DNA from: Xanthomonas arboricola pv. juglandis
Lineage (GTDB): Bacteria > Pseudomonadota > Gammaproteobacteria > Xanthomonadales > Xanthomonadaceae
Direction: 5' to 3'
Assembly: GCF_001013475.1 (NCBI RefSeq)
Contig: NZ_JZEF01000002.1
Location: 1,219,655-1,283,654, forward strand
Length of the DNA: 64,000 nucleotides
A program made the translations under genes and the position numbers. Positions 33,693-42,661 of this stretch are shown here, in pieces. The notes under the pieces are model-generated. The model ran no database searches. It had not been told where the DNA came from and saw nothing but the letters and a program-made list of their open reading frames with translations. Each line of letters starts with the position of its first letter. Within the stretch, counting starts at the first letter, position 1.

Positions 33693-34675
33693 GGATGCAG
33701 GCCTTGTTCCAGGGAAACGGGAGTGCGCGGTGCCGGCGCCCCGCTGCACGCGGCCAGCAACCGGCGCCGGGTGAGCGGGCCGAAGCGCAGGCTCTCGCAC
33801 AAGCCGCCCAGCATGTCGGTATCGGCTGGCGCGCGCGTGAAACCGGCATCGGTCAGCGCCAGCGGCGCGTCGAGTGCGATGGTGGTGAGCTGACGCCACA
33901 GCAGCGCGTGCTCGCGTTGCTCGCGTAGGCGTGCGGCCATCTGCGCCGCGCCGCGCAGGCGCAGGAACGGGATCTCGTCGATGCGCTCCAGCAAGGCATC
34001 CAGGCTGCCGAAATGCGCCAGCAGGACCGCCGCCGATTTGGCGCCGATGCCGGTGACGCCGGGAATGTTGTCGATCGCATCGCCGCACAACGCCAGGTAA
34101 TCGGCGATCTGATGGGCGTGCACGCCGTGGCGCGCCTTGACCCCGTCCATGCCCCAACGCAGGTTGCGCGCGTAATCCCACTGCTCGTCGTGCTCGAGCA
34201 GCAGCTGCGACAGGTCCTTGTCGGCCGACACGATCACCCCGCGCAGGCCGTGCGCACGCACGCTGTGCAAGGCGCTGCCGATCAGGTCGTCGGCCTCGTA
34301 GTCGCGGTGCGCCAGCACGCTCAGCCCCAATGCCGCGCACAGCGCCTTGCAGTGCGCGAACTGGCGCCGCAACGCATCCGGTGCCGGGGTGCGATTGCCC
34401 TTGTAGGCCGGGTAGAGCGCATGCCGAAAACAGCTGTCCAGCGCCTCGTCGAAGGCGATGGTGATGTGCTGCGGATCCTCGCGTTCGAGCAGGTCGAGCA
34501 GGAAGCGCGCAAAGCCGTGCACGGCATTGGTCGGCCAGCCTTGCGCATCCTGGAATTCGTCAGGGATCGAATGCCAGGCGCGGAACACGTACAGGCTGGC
34601 ATCGACCAGATACAGCGGGGTCGGGCGGCTGATTGCCGGCGACGCGCCTGCAAGCATGGGGGTGTGCGTGGTCAC
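33689..34675 (-). CDS. Stand-alone 5'-3' exonuclease/flap nuclease
   Basis: A 328-residue nuclease homologous to the N-terminal domain of DNA polymerase I and to Xni/ExoIX. It has the N-terminal acidic residue in LYLVDASLYVFRAWHSIPD, ITIAFDEALDSCFRH, a lysine-rich gateway (YPAYKGNRTPAP), the acidic pair in HRDYEADDLIGS and SADKDLSQLL, and the H3TH DNA-binding motif GVTGIGAKSAAVLLAHFGS. No polymerase domain follows. A GTG at 34675, forming GTGA with the nitroreductase stop, is the likely start; ATG at 34657 is an alternative. Confidence 0.87.
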   Translation of the reverse strand: MTTHTPMLAGASPAISRPTPLYLVDASLYVFRAWHSIPDEFQDAQGWPTNAVHGFARFLLDLLEREDPQHITIAFDEALDSCFRHALYPAYKGNRTPAPDALRRQFAHCKALCAALGLSVLAHRDYEADDLIGSALHSVRAHGLRGVIVSADKDLSQLLLEHDEQWDYARNLRWGMDGVKARHGVHAHQIADYLALCGDAIDNIPGVTGIGAKSAAVLLAHFGSLDALLERIDEIPFLRLRGAAQMAARLREQREHALLWRQLTTIALDAPLALTDAGFTRAPADTDMLGGLCESLRFGPLTRRRLLAACSGAPAPRTPVSLEQGLHP

Positions 34676-35247
34676 GGGGTCCAGTCGCGCAGCAGCGCAC
34701 GCGGGTCCGGGCGCTCGCGCTCTGGCACCTGCAGGCGCGGGGTGCCGATATGGATGAAACCGGCGATGCGCTCGTTCTGCTCCAGGCCCAGATAGCCGGT
34801 CACCGCCGGGTCGTAGGCCATCCACGCGGTCAGCCACTGCGCGCCGAAGCCATGCGCCTGCGCGGCCTGCAGCAGCGCAAAACATACGCAGCCGGCGGTG
34901 AGCAGCTGTTCCTGCTCGGGCACCTTGTGCCCGGGGCGCAGCGCGGCGATCACCACGATCACCAGCGGCGCATCGTTGAAACGGTTGCGGTCTTTTTCGA
35001 CCGTTGCGGGCGGCGTCAGCGGGTCGGCGGCCAGGCTGCGCTCGGCCAGGAAATCGCCCAGTGCCTGGCGGGCATCGCCGCTGATGCGCAAGAAGCGGAA
35101 CGGCACCAGCTTGCCGTGGTCGGGCACGCGCACCGCCGAGGTGAGCATGCGCAGCAGGGTGTCTTCATCCGGGCCGGGTTCGCCCAGCTGTTTGGAGGGG
35201 ACCGAGCGGCGCGCGTCCAGCGCCTGGAGCGAATACGGTGCGTGCAT
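34672..35247 (-). CDS. Nitroreductase family flavoprotein (YdjA-like)
   Basis: A 191-residue FMN-dependent oxidoreductase. ALDARRSVPSK begins the family FMN-binding helix; PDHGKLVPFRFLRI and VPEQEQLLTAGCVCFALLQAAQAHGFGAQW are typical nitroreductase segments, and the shortened length resembles E. coli YdjA. Preferred substrates are unknown nitro or quinone compounds. First gene of a four-gene minus-strand operon in which each start overlaps the previous stop. Confidence 0.85.
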   Translation of the reverse strand: MHAPYSLQALDARRSVPSKQLGEPGPDEDTLLRMLTSAVRVPDHGKLVPFRFLRISGDARQALGDFLAERSLAADPLTPPATVEKDRNRFNDAPLVIVVIAALRPGHKVPEQEQLLTAGCVCFALLQAAQAHGFGAQWLTAWMAYDPAVTGYLGLEQNERIAGFIHIGTPRLQVPERERPDPRALLRDWTP

Positions 35248-35377
35248 AATTTCGGGTCGAGGCGAGGATGCCGGCAATTATAGACGGGCCCTTCCCAACG
35301 CCCGCCGCATCATGGGTGGCGGGCCGATGCCGGCCCGGTCGTGACATCCCTTCCATGTTCGTCCTGTGCGCCGCCCG

Positions 35378-37624
35378 ATGACCCAGTTCGTATCCACCCC
35401 CGTGCTCCCCAGCCGCAATCCGCAGCTGCTCGATCAGGTCCGCGAGATCGTGCTGGTGCCGCTGGCCGATGCCTTTGTCCAATTCCAGGACACCTTGGCC
35501 GAGGCGCTGTTCCAGCTGGCGGCCGATGCCGGCCCGGCCCAGAACGACTTCCTGGAAGCGATCCAGGCGGTGCGGCAGCAACGCGAGCAGATCACCGCGC
35601 GTTTCCGCGGGCATCTGGCCAAGGCCTGGCAGGGGCTGGAATCCGGGCGGCCGTTGTCGGCCGATCGCAGCCTGGGACGCGGTGCGGCCGGGCTGACCCT
35701 GCTGCCCGAGCAGGACCTGGAGGTGCGCCTGGCGGTGCGCAACCTGGCCGGCGCGCTGCAGCACCGGTGGCGCACGGAGCTGATGCGGCTCAATCGCTAT
35801 CTCGGCTTCATTGCCGGCGGGCTGCGTATCGACGGCGACAGCAATCCGTTCGGGCCGGAGCATCTGGGCGTGGCCCTGTACGAGGCCTTTCAGGGGGTGA
35901 CGCTGGCGCCCAAGGCGCATCTGGCGGTGATCAAGGTCTGCGAGCAACACCTGATGGAACGCGTCGGCCAGCGCTACGGCGCGCTGGAACAGGCATTGGT
36001 GCAGGTGGCGCGCTTGCGCGAGTTGCCGCAGCCGCGCAGCCGGCGGCGCGGCATTCCGCGCCAGGACGAAGGCGCCGGCGAGCAGGCCGCCGAGACGCCG
36101 GACTGGATCGCGCGCTTCTTCGCCGACTGGTCGGGCGGGCAGGGCGCGCTGGCCGGCGTCGAGGCGATCGACGTGCATCTGCGCAGCGGCCGCGAGCTGT
36201 TGCCGGCCAGCCTGCGCCATTTGCTGCAGCATGCCCGCCGCCAGCGCGAACCCGATGCCGACACGCCCGCATCCGCCGGGCAGCGCCTGCTGTCGCCGCG
36301 CGAGGTGGTCTCGGCGCTGTCGCTGCTGCAGACCATGCCGGCGGCCGGCTTCGATGCCATCGACGGCAACGATTCGGGCCTGGCATGTGGCCTGCGGCAG
36401 CAGGTCAGACGCGCCGCCGCCGCGCTTGGGGTGGATCCGGCCACCACCTGCCTCAACCCCGACGACGAGGACGCGCTGGATCTGGTGGCCTTGTTGTTCG
36501 CCGCGATCCTGCTGCAGAGCCATTTGGCGGATGCGCAGCGCAGCCTGCTTGGCCAGTTGCTGGTGCCGATGGCCAAGCTGGCGATGTTGGACGGCCGCCT
36601 GTTCGTGCGCGATGGCCATCCCGCACGCCGCCTGCTCAACCTGTTGGTCGACGCCTGCGATGGCAATGCCGGCGAAACCGCGGCAGAGCAGGTCTTGCTC
36701 GGCCAGGTGCAGGCAGTGATCGACACGGTGGTGCGCGATTTCGACGAGCATCCGGGGCTGTTTCTGACGCTGGAAGCCGAGTTCGGCGCCAGTTACGAAC
36801 AGTATCGGCGCCGGGTGGAAATCGCCGAGCGCCGCGCCAGCGAATTGCAGCGCGCCGAAGAACGCCGCGAAGCCGCACGCAGCACGGCCGCGCAGGCGCT
36901 GGCAGAGCGCCTGGCGCGCGGGCCGCTGCCGCCGCTGGTCGAGCATTTCCTTGGCCGCGTCTGGCAGCCGTATGTGCAACAGGTGGCGTTGCGTGGCGAC
37001 GGCGCCGGCCCGGCGTTGGAAGCCGCCCTGGCCCTGGGCGATGCGGTGTTGGCGCAACTGGGTGCTGCGCCTGGCGGCACCGCGCTGGAGCCGCAGCGTG
37101 CGCAGCTGCTGCAGGCTTTCGCGCTGGCGGGCCTGGCGCAACGCGACGCCGAGCTGGCCCTGCAGGAACTGCAGCGCGCGCTGCCGTCCACGCCATCGGT
37201 GCCGGCTGCGGGAGCGCCGGATCCCGCCCTGTTTGCGCCGACCTTGAGCGCGCTGCGCCCCAGCCCCGGTCCGGCCGAGCCGGTCGGCGAGCCGCTGACG
37301 CCGATGCTGGACGCCACCGCGCAGGTGGAATTCGATCGTGTCACCGCCGATTTCTTCCGCAGCATGGCGCTCGGCACCTGCCTGGAATTCGTCGACCGGC
37401 ACGGCCGTGTGCAGGCCGGCAGGTTGTCCTGGATCAGCCCGATTTCCGGGCGGCTGATGTTCGTCAACCGGCGCGGCGGGCGGCTGTGCGTGTCCTCGCC
37501 GGAGGAACTGGCGATGATGGTGTGGCTGGACCGCCTGCGTCTGCATCGCGACGAGGACGCGTTCTACAGCGCGATGCAGGACGTGGTTGATGCGCTGGAC
37601 CGGCCGCGCATGCTGAAGGCTTAA
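35378..37624 (+). CDS. DUF1631 protein, first of two paralogues
   Basis: A 748-residue DUF1631 protein, a family mainly of proteobacteria and long mis-labelled as thymidine phosphorylase; no enzyme function is shown. It contains a helical N-terminal region (about 1-200), a low-complexity basic linker near 225-250 (PRSRRRGIPRQDEG), a helical middle with a coiled coil (ERRASELQRAEERREAARST) and a C-terminal beta-rich domain (LEFVDRHGRVQAGRLSWISP...RLMFVNRRGGRLCVSSPEEL) that looks like a PilZ-like barrel. The start at 35378 is the first ATG with no rival. The neighbour downstream is its paralogue. Confidence 0.85.
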   Translation: MTQFVSTPVLPSRNPQLLDQVREIVLVPLADAFVQFQDTLAEALFQLAADAGPAQNDFLEAIQAVRQQREQITARFRGHLAKAWQGLESGRPLSADRSLGRGAAGLTLLPEQDLEVRLAVRNLAGALQHRWRTELMRLNRYLGFIAGGLRIDGDSNPFGPEHLGVALYEAFQGVTLAPKAHLAVIKVCEQHLMERVGQRYGALEQALVQVARLRELPQPRSRRRGIPRQDEGAGEQAAETPDWIARFFADWSGGQGALAGVEAIDVHLRSGRELLPASLRHLLQHARRQREPDADTPASAGQRLLSPREVVSALSLLQTMPAAGFDAIDGNDSGLACGLRQQVRRAAAALGVDPATTCLNPDDEDALDLVALLFAAILLQSHLADAQRSLLGQLLVPMAKLAMLDGRLFVRDGHPARRLLNLLVDACDGNAGETAAEQVLLGQVQAVIDTVVRDFDEHPGLFLTLEAEFGASYEQYRRRVEIAERRASELQRAEERREAARSTAAQALAERLARGPLPPLVEHFLGRVWQPYVQQVALRGDGAGPALEAALALGDAVLAQLGAAPGGTALEPQRAQLLQAFALAGLAQRDAELALQELQRALPSTPSVPAAGAPDPALFAPTLSALRPSPGPAEPVGEPLTPMLDATAQVEFDRVTADFFRSMALGTCLEFVDRHGRVQAGRLSWISPISGRLMFVNRRGGRLCVSSPEELAMMVWLDRLRLHRDEDAFYSAMQDVVDALDRPRMLKA

Positions 37625-37846
37625 CCCCCGCAGGCGGTTAATACGCGCTGGCAAGCGCCACCGCAGCGATGCACGCTACGATGTCCGACTGACACGCAAA
37701 CCCTGGGCGGTCACGACTAAAGTGCGAATTGCGTCACACTTAACAAACGAGCGAAACGCCTACCATGCGGTGGCGGAATTTGGGGCCGCGTCCGTTTCCT
37801 TTCGTTTGAATATTTTCACGCCTGCAGGGGCGGGGAGCCTTTGCGC

Positions 37847-40204
37847 ATGACTTTTCAGCCCAGTCCGTCGGGACATCCGGGCCGTGACCAACGCTTGCTC
37901 GAACAGGCGCACGCCGGGTTCGTGCCCGCACTCGCGCAGGTTTTTGCAGCTGCAGTCGCACACTTTGACGATGTGTTGTTCGATCGCGCCGAATCCGCGG
38001 GCACATCGCAGTTGCTGTTTCTCGATGGCATGCGCGAGTTGCGCCGCAAGCGCGACGAAGTGGCCACGCAGTTCCGCCAGCAGCTGGACGATGGCTGGCA
38101 GGCGTTGCTGCTGGGCGAGCCCTTGTCGGCCGAGGTGGTCCTGGCAGGCGACATCGGCACCGGCCCGCTGAGTCTGGTGCCCGAACACGTGCTCGAATCG
38201 CGGCTGGCGGTGCGCAACCTGGCCACGGTGCTGCTGCGCGACTTCAAGCAGGTGCTGGCGCGTGTGGACCGCCGCCTGGGCTGGATCGCCGGTGGCCTGG
38301 AGCTGGTGGCCGACACCAACCCGCTCGGTCCGGAACATCTGGGCGTGGCGATCCACGAAGCTTTCGCCACCTGCGACCTGGCGCCGGAAGTGCGCCTGGT
38401 ACTGATCAAGCTGTGCGAGCGCGACCTGGCCGAGCCGATCGGCAAGCTGTATGCGCGCCTGGACGAGACGCTGGCCAAGGCCGGCGTCATGCCGGAAATC
38501 TCCCAGCCCAAGCGCCCGCCGCCGCGCGTGCAGCCACGCGGCGACACGCCCGAGGAGCGCGCCCAGGCCGAGGCCCAGGGCGCGGCTGCCGACATCGGCG
38601 GCGACGACCAGAGCGACCAGTACGCACCGGCGTGGGCCAACCGCTTCCTGGACCGCTGGGCGCATAGCCGCGGCCGCATGCAGGCCGCCGCCCAGCGTGG
38701 CCAGGCCGGTGGCGGCGCTGCCGGCGGCATGGATGGGGGCGAGGCCGATCACCCCGGCGGCAGCCAGGGCATGTTGCTGGAGGCGCTGCACGAATTGCTG
38801 CAGCAGACCCGCAGCGTGCGCGACAACACCGCCTCTGCCGCATCGGTGGCGGTGGGCCAGCAACGCCCACTGAGCCAGCGCGAGATGATGTCGGTGCTGT
38901 CGCTGCTGCAGGCCACGCCGAGCGCCACGCTGCAGGCAGCCATCGGCGACGACACCGAGTCGCTGGCGCAGCGGCTGAAGAACGAAGTGCTGTCCAGCGC
39001 CACCCGGCTGGGCGTGGACCCGGCGACCGCGCGCCTGGACCCGATGGACGAGGATGCGATCGATCTGGTCGGCATGCTGTTCGACGTGATGCTGGACGAG
39101 CGCGATCTGGAAAACCGCTCGCGTGAAATGATCGGCCGGCTGGTGGTGCCCTTCGTCAAGGTCGCGCTGCTGGACCGCAAGATGTTCGTGCAGAAGACCC
39201 ACCCCGCGCGGCGCCTGCTCAATTCGCTGGCCGAGGCCTGCGAAGGCAACAACGGCGACAGCGCTGCCGAGCGTGTGCTGATGGGCAAGGTCGAGGAAAT
39301 CGTCGACCGCCTGGTGGCCGAATTCAACGAGAACCTGGCGATCTTCCTGACCCTGGAAGAGGAATTCCGCGATTTCCTGTCGCAGCATCGGCGCCGGGTG
39401 GAAATTGCCGAGCGGCGCGCCACCGAAACCCAGCGCGGCCAGGAAAAGCTCGAGCTGGCACGCAGCCGCGCGCTGTTGGAGCTGGAACAGCGCACGCAGG
39501 CCGGCACGCCGCTGCCTAGGGCCGTGGAGGATTTCCTGCGTCAGCCGTGGCTGCACCATCTGACCATGGCGATCCTGCGCGACGGTGAGGAAGGTCCGGG
39601 CACCGTCGAGGCACTGGCCCTGGCCGATGGCGTGCTGGAAGAACTGGCCGAGGCGCGTCGCCACATCGTCGGCAAGCCGTGGCTGCAGGTCTGGCAACCG
39701 GCATTGCATCGCGTATTTGCCAGCGTCGGCCTGCATGGCGATGCGGTGGTGGTAGCGATCACTGCATTGCACGACACCCTGCAGGCCATTGCCGAAGCGC
39801 GCCCGGAACTGGAAAAGGCCTTGCCGGAGCTGCCGCAGGTCAACCTGCCGCCGCCGGCTGCCGAAAGCGTCAGCGTGGTGCTGGGGGCCGAGGCGGTGGC
39901 GCAAAGCATCGACAGTGCCGATGCCGAGCGTTTCCGCGCGATGGATATCGGCACTTGGCTGGATTTTGTCGACAAGGACGGCAAGGTGCAGGCGGGCAAG
40001 CTGTCGTGGGTGAGCCCGATCTCGCAGCGGCTGCTGTTCGTCAATCGCCGCGGCGTGCGCTTCTGCGTCGCCTCGCCGGAAGAACTGGCGGTGATGGTGC
40101 GCCTGGGCCGGCTGCGCGAACACATCAATGACGGCGCCTTCGACAGCGCCATGCAGGGCGTCATCGACCGCCTGGATCCGTTGCACAACAGCACCGTGCA
40201 CTAG
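37847..40204 (+). CDS. DUF1631 protein, second paralogue
   Basis: A 785-residue relative of the preceding gene with the same layout and high identity in the C-terminal domain (LDFVDKDGKVQAGKLSWVSPISQRLLFVN versus LEFVDRHGRVQAGRLSWISPISG; compare key residues W, VNRRG and SPEELA). Its linker is longer and Gly/Ala-rich (about residues 285-330). GGGGAGCC precedes the start at 37847. The 222-base intergene contains a possible own promoter, so the copies may be differently expressed. The C-terminal barrel suggests binding of a nucleotide such as cyclic di-GMP; the typical RxxxR and D/NxSxxG signature was not clearly found, so this is inference. Confidence 0.85.
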   Translation: MTFQPSPSGHPGRDQRLLEQAHAGFVPALAQVFAAAVAHFDDVLFDRAESAGTSQLLFLDGMRELRRKRDEVATQFRQQLDDGWQALLLGEPLSAEVVLAGDIGTGPLSLVPEHVLESRLAVRNLATVLLRDFKQVLARVDRRLGWIAGGLELVADTNPLGPEHLGVAIHEAFATCDLAPEVRLVLIKLCERDLAEPIGKLYARLDETLAKAGVMPEISQPKRPPPRVQPRGDTPEERAQAEAQGAAADIGGDDQSDQYAPAWANRFLDRWAHSRGRMQAAAQRGQAGGGAAGGMDGGEADHPGGSQGMLLEALHELLQQTRSVRDNTASAASVAVGQQRPLSQREMMSVLSLLQATPSATLQAAIGDDTESLAQRLKNEVLSSATRLGVDPATARLDPMDEDAIDLVGMLFDVMLDERDLENRSREMIGRLVVPFVKVALLDRKMFVQKTHPARRLLNSLAEACEGNNGDSAAERVLMGKVEEIVDRLVAEFNENLAIFLTLEEEFRDFLSQHRRRVEIAERRATETQRGQEKLELARSRALLELEQRTQAGTPLPRAVEDFLRQPWLHHLTMAILRDGEEGPGTVEALALADGVLEELAEARRHIVGKPWLQVWQPALHRVFASVGLHGDAVVVAITALHDTLQAIAEARPELEKALPELPQVNLPPPAAESVSVVLGAEAVAQSIDSADAERFRAMDIGTWLDFVDKDGKVQAGKLSWVSPISQRLLFVNRRGVRFCVASPEELAVMVRLGRLREHINDGAFDSAMQGVIDRLDPLHNSTVH

Positions 40205-40213
40205 CGGGTGCCG

Positions 40214-40236
40214 CGCGATGCGCTTGCCGCATCGCG
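40214..40236 (+). terminator. Hairpin after the DUF1631 gene
   Basis: CGCGATGCG and CGCATCGCG form a perfect 9-bp stem with CTTGC loop, 10 bases after the stop codon. No T run follows. Confidence 0.5.
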
Positions 40237-40282
40237 GTACGGTCAGGCGCGCGCCGGGCCGATAAAGTCCAGCGCCGCTTCG

Positions 40283-40498
40283 ATGACCGAGGCATCCACT
40301 GCTCAGCCCTTGCCCGGCCTGGTCGAAGGCCGCCACCGCATCGCCCCAGGCATGCGCCGCAATATCGATGCCATCGATGCGTGGCATGTCTCGGCCAAGC
40401 AGTTTCGCCTTGCCATCGACCACCGCACCGAAGCGGTGGCGCTGGCGCCCCCCGAGCAGTTGCTCGCCCCGATGCTGCCGGCCTTGCTGACGCCCTGA
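40283..40498 (+). CDS. Possible 71-residue hypothetical protein
   Basis: A frame starting with ATG at 40283 (TEASTAQPLPGLVEGRHRIA...) and ending just before pntA part 1. The codons have the third-position GC bias of real genes in this genome, and the composition is globular and hydrophilic, but there is no good ribosome site and no family match known to me. It could be a short gene or a chance frame. Confidence 0.4.
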   Translation: MTEASTAQPLPGLVEGRHRIAPGMRRNIDAIDAWHVSAKQFRLAIDHRTEAVALAPPEQLLAPMLPALLTP

Positions 40499-40558
40499 GC
40501 GTGGCTGCCGCGCTCTGCTAGCATCGCCGCGACGACAGGCGCGCGAGCGGAGCAAGCC

Positions 40559-41650
40559 ATGGCTGTGCAGGTGCTGGTGCTGAAAGAACACGCGGCAGGC
40601 GAGCGCCGCGTCGCCGCCACGCCGGAAACGGTCAGGAAACTGGTCGCGCTCGGCGCCAGCGTGTGGATCGAGCCAGGCGCCGGCTGTGCCAGCAGCATGG
40701 CCGACGCGGTGTATCTGCAGGCCGGGGCGCAGCTCGCTACGGCAGACACGCTGGCCCAGGCCGAGGTGCTGCTGAGCGTGCAGGCACCGCCCACCGAGCT
40801 GCTGCAGCAATGCAGGCCCCACGCCGTGCTGATCGGCATGCTGGCGCCGGACGCCGACCCGGCACGTGCGCAGGCGATTGCCACCGGTGCGCTGGTCGCG
40901 TTTCCGCTGGAGCGCCTGCCGCGCACCACACGTGCGCAATCGATGGACGTCTTGAGTTCGCAGGCCGGCATGGCCGGCTACAAGGCCGTGTTGATCGCCG
41001 CGCAACTGGCGCCGCGCTTCTTTCCGATGCTGACCACCGCCGCCGGCACCATGCGCCCGTGCAAGGTGCTGGTGATCGGTGCGGGCGTGGCCGGGCTGCA
41101 GGCGATCGCCACCGCCAGGCGGCTGGGCGCGCAGGTTGAAGGCTTCGATGTGCGCCCGGAAACCCGCGAGCAGATCGCCTCGCTGGGCGCGCGCTTCCTG
41201 GATCTGGGCGTGAGCGCGGCCGGCGAGGGCGGTTATGCGCGCCAGCTCACCGACGACGAACGCGCCGAACAGCAACGCCGGCTGGCCGAACACCTCAAGA
41301 GCGTGGACGTGGTGGTCTGCACCGCCGCCGTGCCCGGCCGGCCGGCGCCGAAGATCCTGAGCATGGAGATGCTGCACGGCATGCGCGCCGGCAGCGTGAT
41401 CGTCGATCTGGCCGCGGAAACCGGCGGCAATTGCGCCGCTACCCGGCCCGGCGACACCTATGAGCGCGACGGCGTGGTGATCGCCGGCCCGCTCAATCTG
41501 GCCAGCCAGGGCGCGGTGCACGCCAGCGAGATGTTCGCGCGTAATGTCTATGCGTTCGCCGCATTGCTGATCAAGGATGGCGCGCTGTCGTTCGACTGGG
41601 ACGACGAACTGCTGGCCAAGACACGCTGGTCGGCGCCAGCGACTGCGTAG
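40559..41650 (+). CDS. pntA: NAD(P) transhydrogenase alpha subunit, part 1
   Basis: The NAD(H)-binding domain I of the proton-translocating transhydrogenase, 363 residues, resembling alanine dehydrogenase. N-terminal HAAGERRVAATPETVRKL, nucleotide fold VLVIGAGVAGLQAIATARRLGA and DVRPETREQIASLGARFLD are typical. In three-part enzymes PntAA, PntAB and PntB are usually neighbours in one operon; here pntAB (43345) is 1.7 kb away with an opposing sigma-factor operon between. Function should still be complete because the parts assemble as separate chains. Family certain. Confidence 0.93.
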   Translation: MAVQVLVLKEHAAGERRVAATPETVRKLVALGASVWIEPGAGCASSMADAVYLQAGAQLATADTLAQAEVLLSVQAPPTELLQQCRPHAVLIGMLAPDADPARAQAIATGALVAFPLERLPRTTRAQSMDVLSSQAGMAGYKAVLIAAQLAPRFFPMLTTAAGTMRPCKVLVIGAGVAGLQAIATARRLGAQVEGFDVRPETREQIASLGARFLDLGVSAAGEGGYARQLTDDERAEQQRRLAEHLKSVDVVVCTAAVPGRPAPKILSMEMLHGMRAGSVIVDLAAETGGNCAATRPGDTYERDGVVIAGPLNLASQGAVHASEMFARNVYAFAALLIKDGALSFDWDDELLAKTRWSAPATA

Positions 41651-41684
41651 CCCCGCCCAGCCAATGCGCCTTGCGCGCTGGCGG

Positions 41685-41752
41685 GTAGGAGCGCGCTGGC
41701 GCGCGACGACGCTTTATCGGTAACGCTCCGTCGCGCGCCAGCGCGCTCCTAC
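41685..41752. repeat. REP palindrome, GTAGGAGCGCGC subtype
   Basis: GTAGGAGCGCGCTGGCGCGC and its inverted copy ending TCCTAC flank a loop with TTATCGGTAACGCT. It is the mirror image of the copy at 32280-32347 and sits between pntA part 1 and the converging DUF3106 gene. Confidence 0.85.
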
Positions 41753-41819
41753 GGTGGCCGCGCGTGACTGGGATGCACCGGTGCGCTGACGGGTTGCGCT
41801 TGCCGCGGCAGCGCTGCCG

Positions 41820-42311
41820 TCAATCGTCGGTGGGTGGATGCTCGCGCAGCCAGGTGCTGCGCTCGGCCGGGCTCATCTTCTGCCAGCGTTGCTGCAGCTC
41901 ATTGCGTTGTTGCTGGTTGAGCGTGCGCATGCGTTCGAACAAGGCCTTGGCCTCGCGGCGTTGCTCCGGGCTCATGTTGCGGAAGCGGTCCATGCCGGCC
42001 TTGGCCTGTTTGCGCTGCTCCGGGGTCATGTCCAGCCAGCGGCGCGCATGGCGGTACATGCGCGGGCGTTCTTCCGGCACATCGTTCCAGCGTTCGCGCA
42101 GCGCATCGATCAGCACCTGCTGCTGCTGCTGGGTGAGCTTGTCCCACTCGGGCATCGGCGTGTCTGCCTCGCGCGGTCCGGGTCCTCGCGGGCCGGGGCC
42201 ATCCGGCGGTGGCGGTCCCGGCGGTCCGGGGGAATGGGCCTGGGCCAGCAAGGACGCACAGGGCGCGGCGCACAGCAGCAGGGTCAACAACAGGCGGGTG
42301 GTGCGGGTCAT
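41820..42311 (-). CDS. DUF3106 exported protein
   Basis: A 163-residue protein with a signal peptide (TRLLLTLLLCAAPCASLLAQA), a Pro/Gly-rich segment (PPGPPPPDGPGPRG), then DUF3106, a helical region with repeats of the type WDKLTQQQQQVLIDALRERW, MTPEQRKQAKAGMDRFRNM and MSPEQRREAKALFERM. These look like LTxxQRxxLxxxxxxW modules seen in many periplasmic sigma-associated proteins. Third gene of the sigma operon, probably the stress-response effector or sensor in the periplasm; function unknown. Confidence 0.8.
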   Translation of the reverse strand: MTRTTRLLLTLLLCAAPCASLLAQAHSPGPPGPPPPDGPGPRGPGPREADTPMPEWDKLTQQQQQVLIDALRERWNDVPEERPRMYRHARRWLDMTPEQRKQAKAGMDRFRNMSPEQRREAKALFERMRTLNQQQRNELQQRWQKMSPAERSTWLREHPPTDD

Positions 42312-42316
42312 CGTGC

Positions 42317-42661
42317 TTATTCCATGGCCAGGGCGGTATCGGACCCCAGCCAGACGTACAGGTCCGGGTTCTGGGTCAGCATGTCGTCGGTATCGGTGGT
42401 GGTGCCGGCGACCACCTGGGTCGGAGCGCGGTCCGGCGAGGCGCTCTCGCCCGGACGCAGCTGCAGGCCGATGCCCACCGCTAGCAGGCCGGAACACGCA
42501 GTCGCCAGCAACCAGTAGCCGCGCCGGGCGCGTGTGGGAGCGTTCGCGTGACGGGCCTGGCGCAGGCGCGCCAGGGTCTGCGGCGGCAGGCTGGTCAGTG
42601 CGGAGGCATGCAGCTGGCGCAGGTGCGCATCCAGCTGGGCCGGGTCGTGGGAGCGGTTCAC
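42317..42661 (-). CDS. Small membrane protein, candidate anti-sigma factor
   Basis: A 114-residue protein whose N-terminal cytoplasmic half (PAQLDAHLRQLHASALTSLPPQTLARLRQARH) precedes one transmembrane helix (YWLLATACSGLLAVGIGLQL, about 48-67) and a short periplasmic tail. It overlaps the sigma gene stop by GTGA and starts with GTG. Its size, topology and position right after an ECF sigma gene are those of a membrane anti-sigma factor, but it has no recognisable zinc-binding anti-sigma motif. Inference only. Confidence 0.65.
   Translation of the reverse strand: MNRSHDPAQLDAHLRQLHASALTSLPPQTLARLRQARHANAPTRARRGYWLLATACSGLLAVGIGLQLRPGESASPDRAPTQVVAGTTTDTDDMLTQNPDLYVWLGSDTALAME

Larger units (their letters stand above)
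40205..40558. other. 354-base region between the DUF1631 gene and pntA part 1
   Basis: It contains a terminator hairpin (40214-40236), one possible small gene (40283-40498), and a 60-base region with no visible ribosome site ahead of pntA. Confidence 0.5.

Noticed and set aside
35165-37654. An 829-residue minus-strand frame opposite the first DUF1631 gene
   Set aside because: Antisense of a conserved gene, with no motif or ribosome site and compositional bias to Arg, Gln, His.
40303-40971. Minus-strand frame of 222 residues overlapping the start of pntA part 1
   Set aside because: Ser/Ala/Arg-rich with no motif, antisense to a clear transhydrogenase subunit.
37760-41521. A 1253-residue open frame on the minus strand
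   Set aside because: It lies antisense to the DUF1631 paralogue and pntA part 1, whose frames show real family motifs. Its His/Gln/Arg-rich composition is typical of antisense frames in GC-rich genes.
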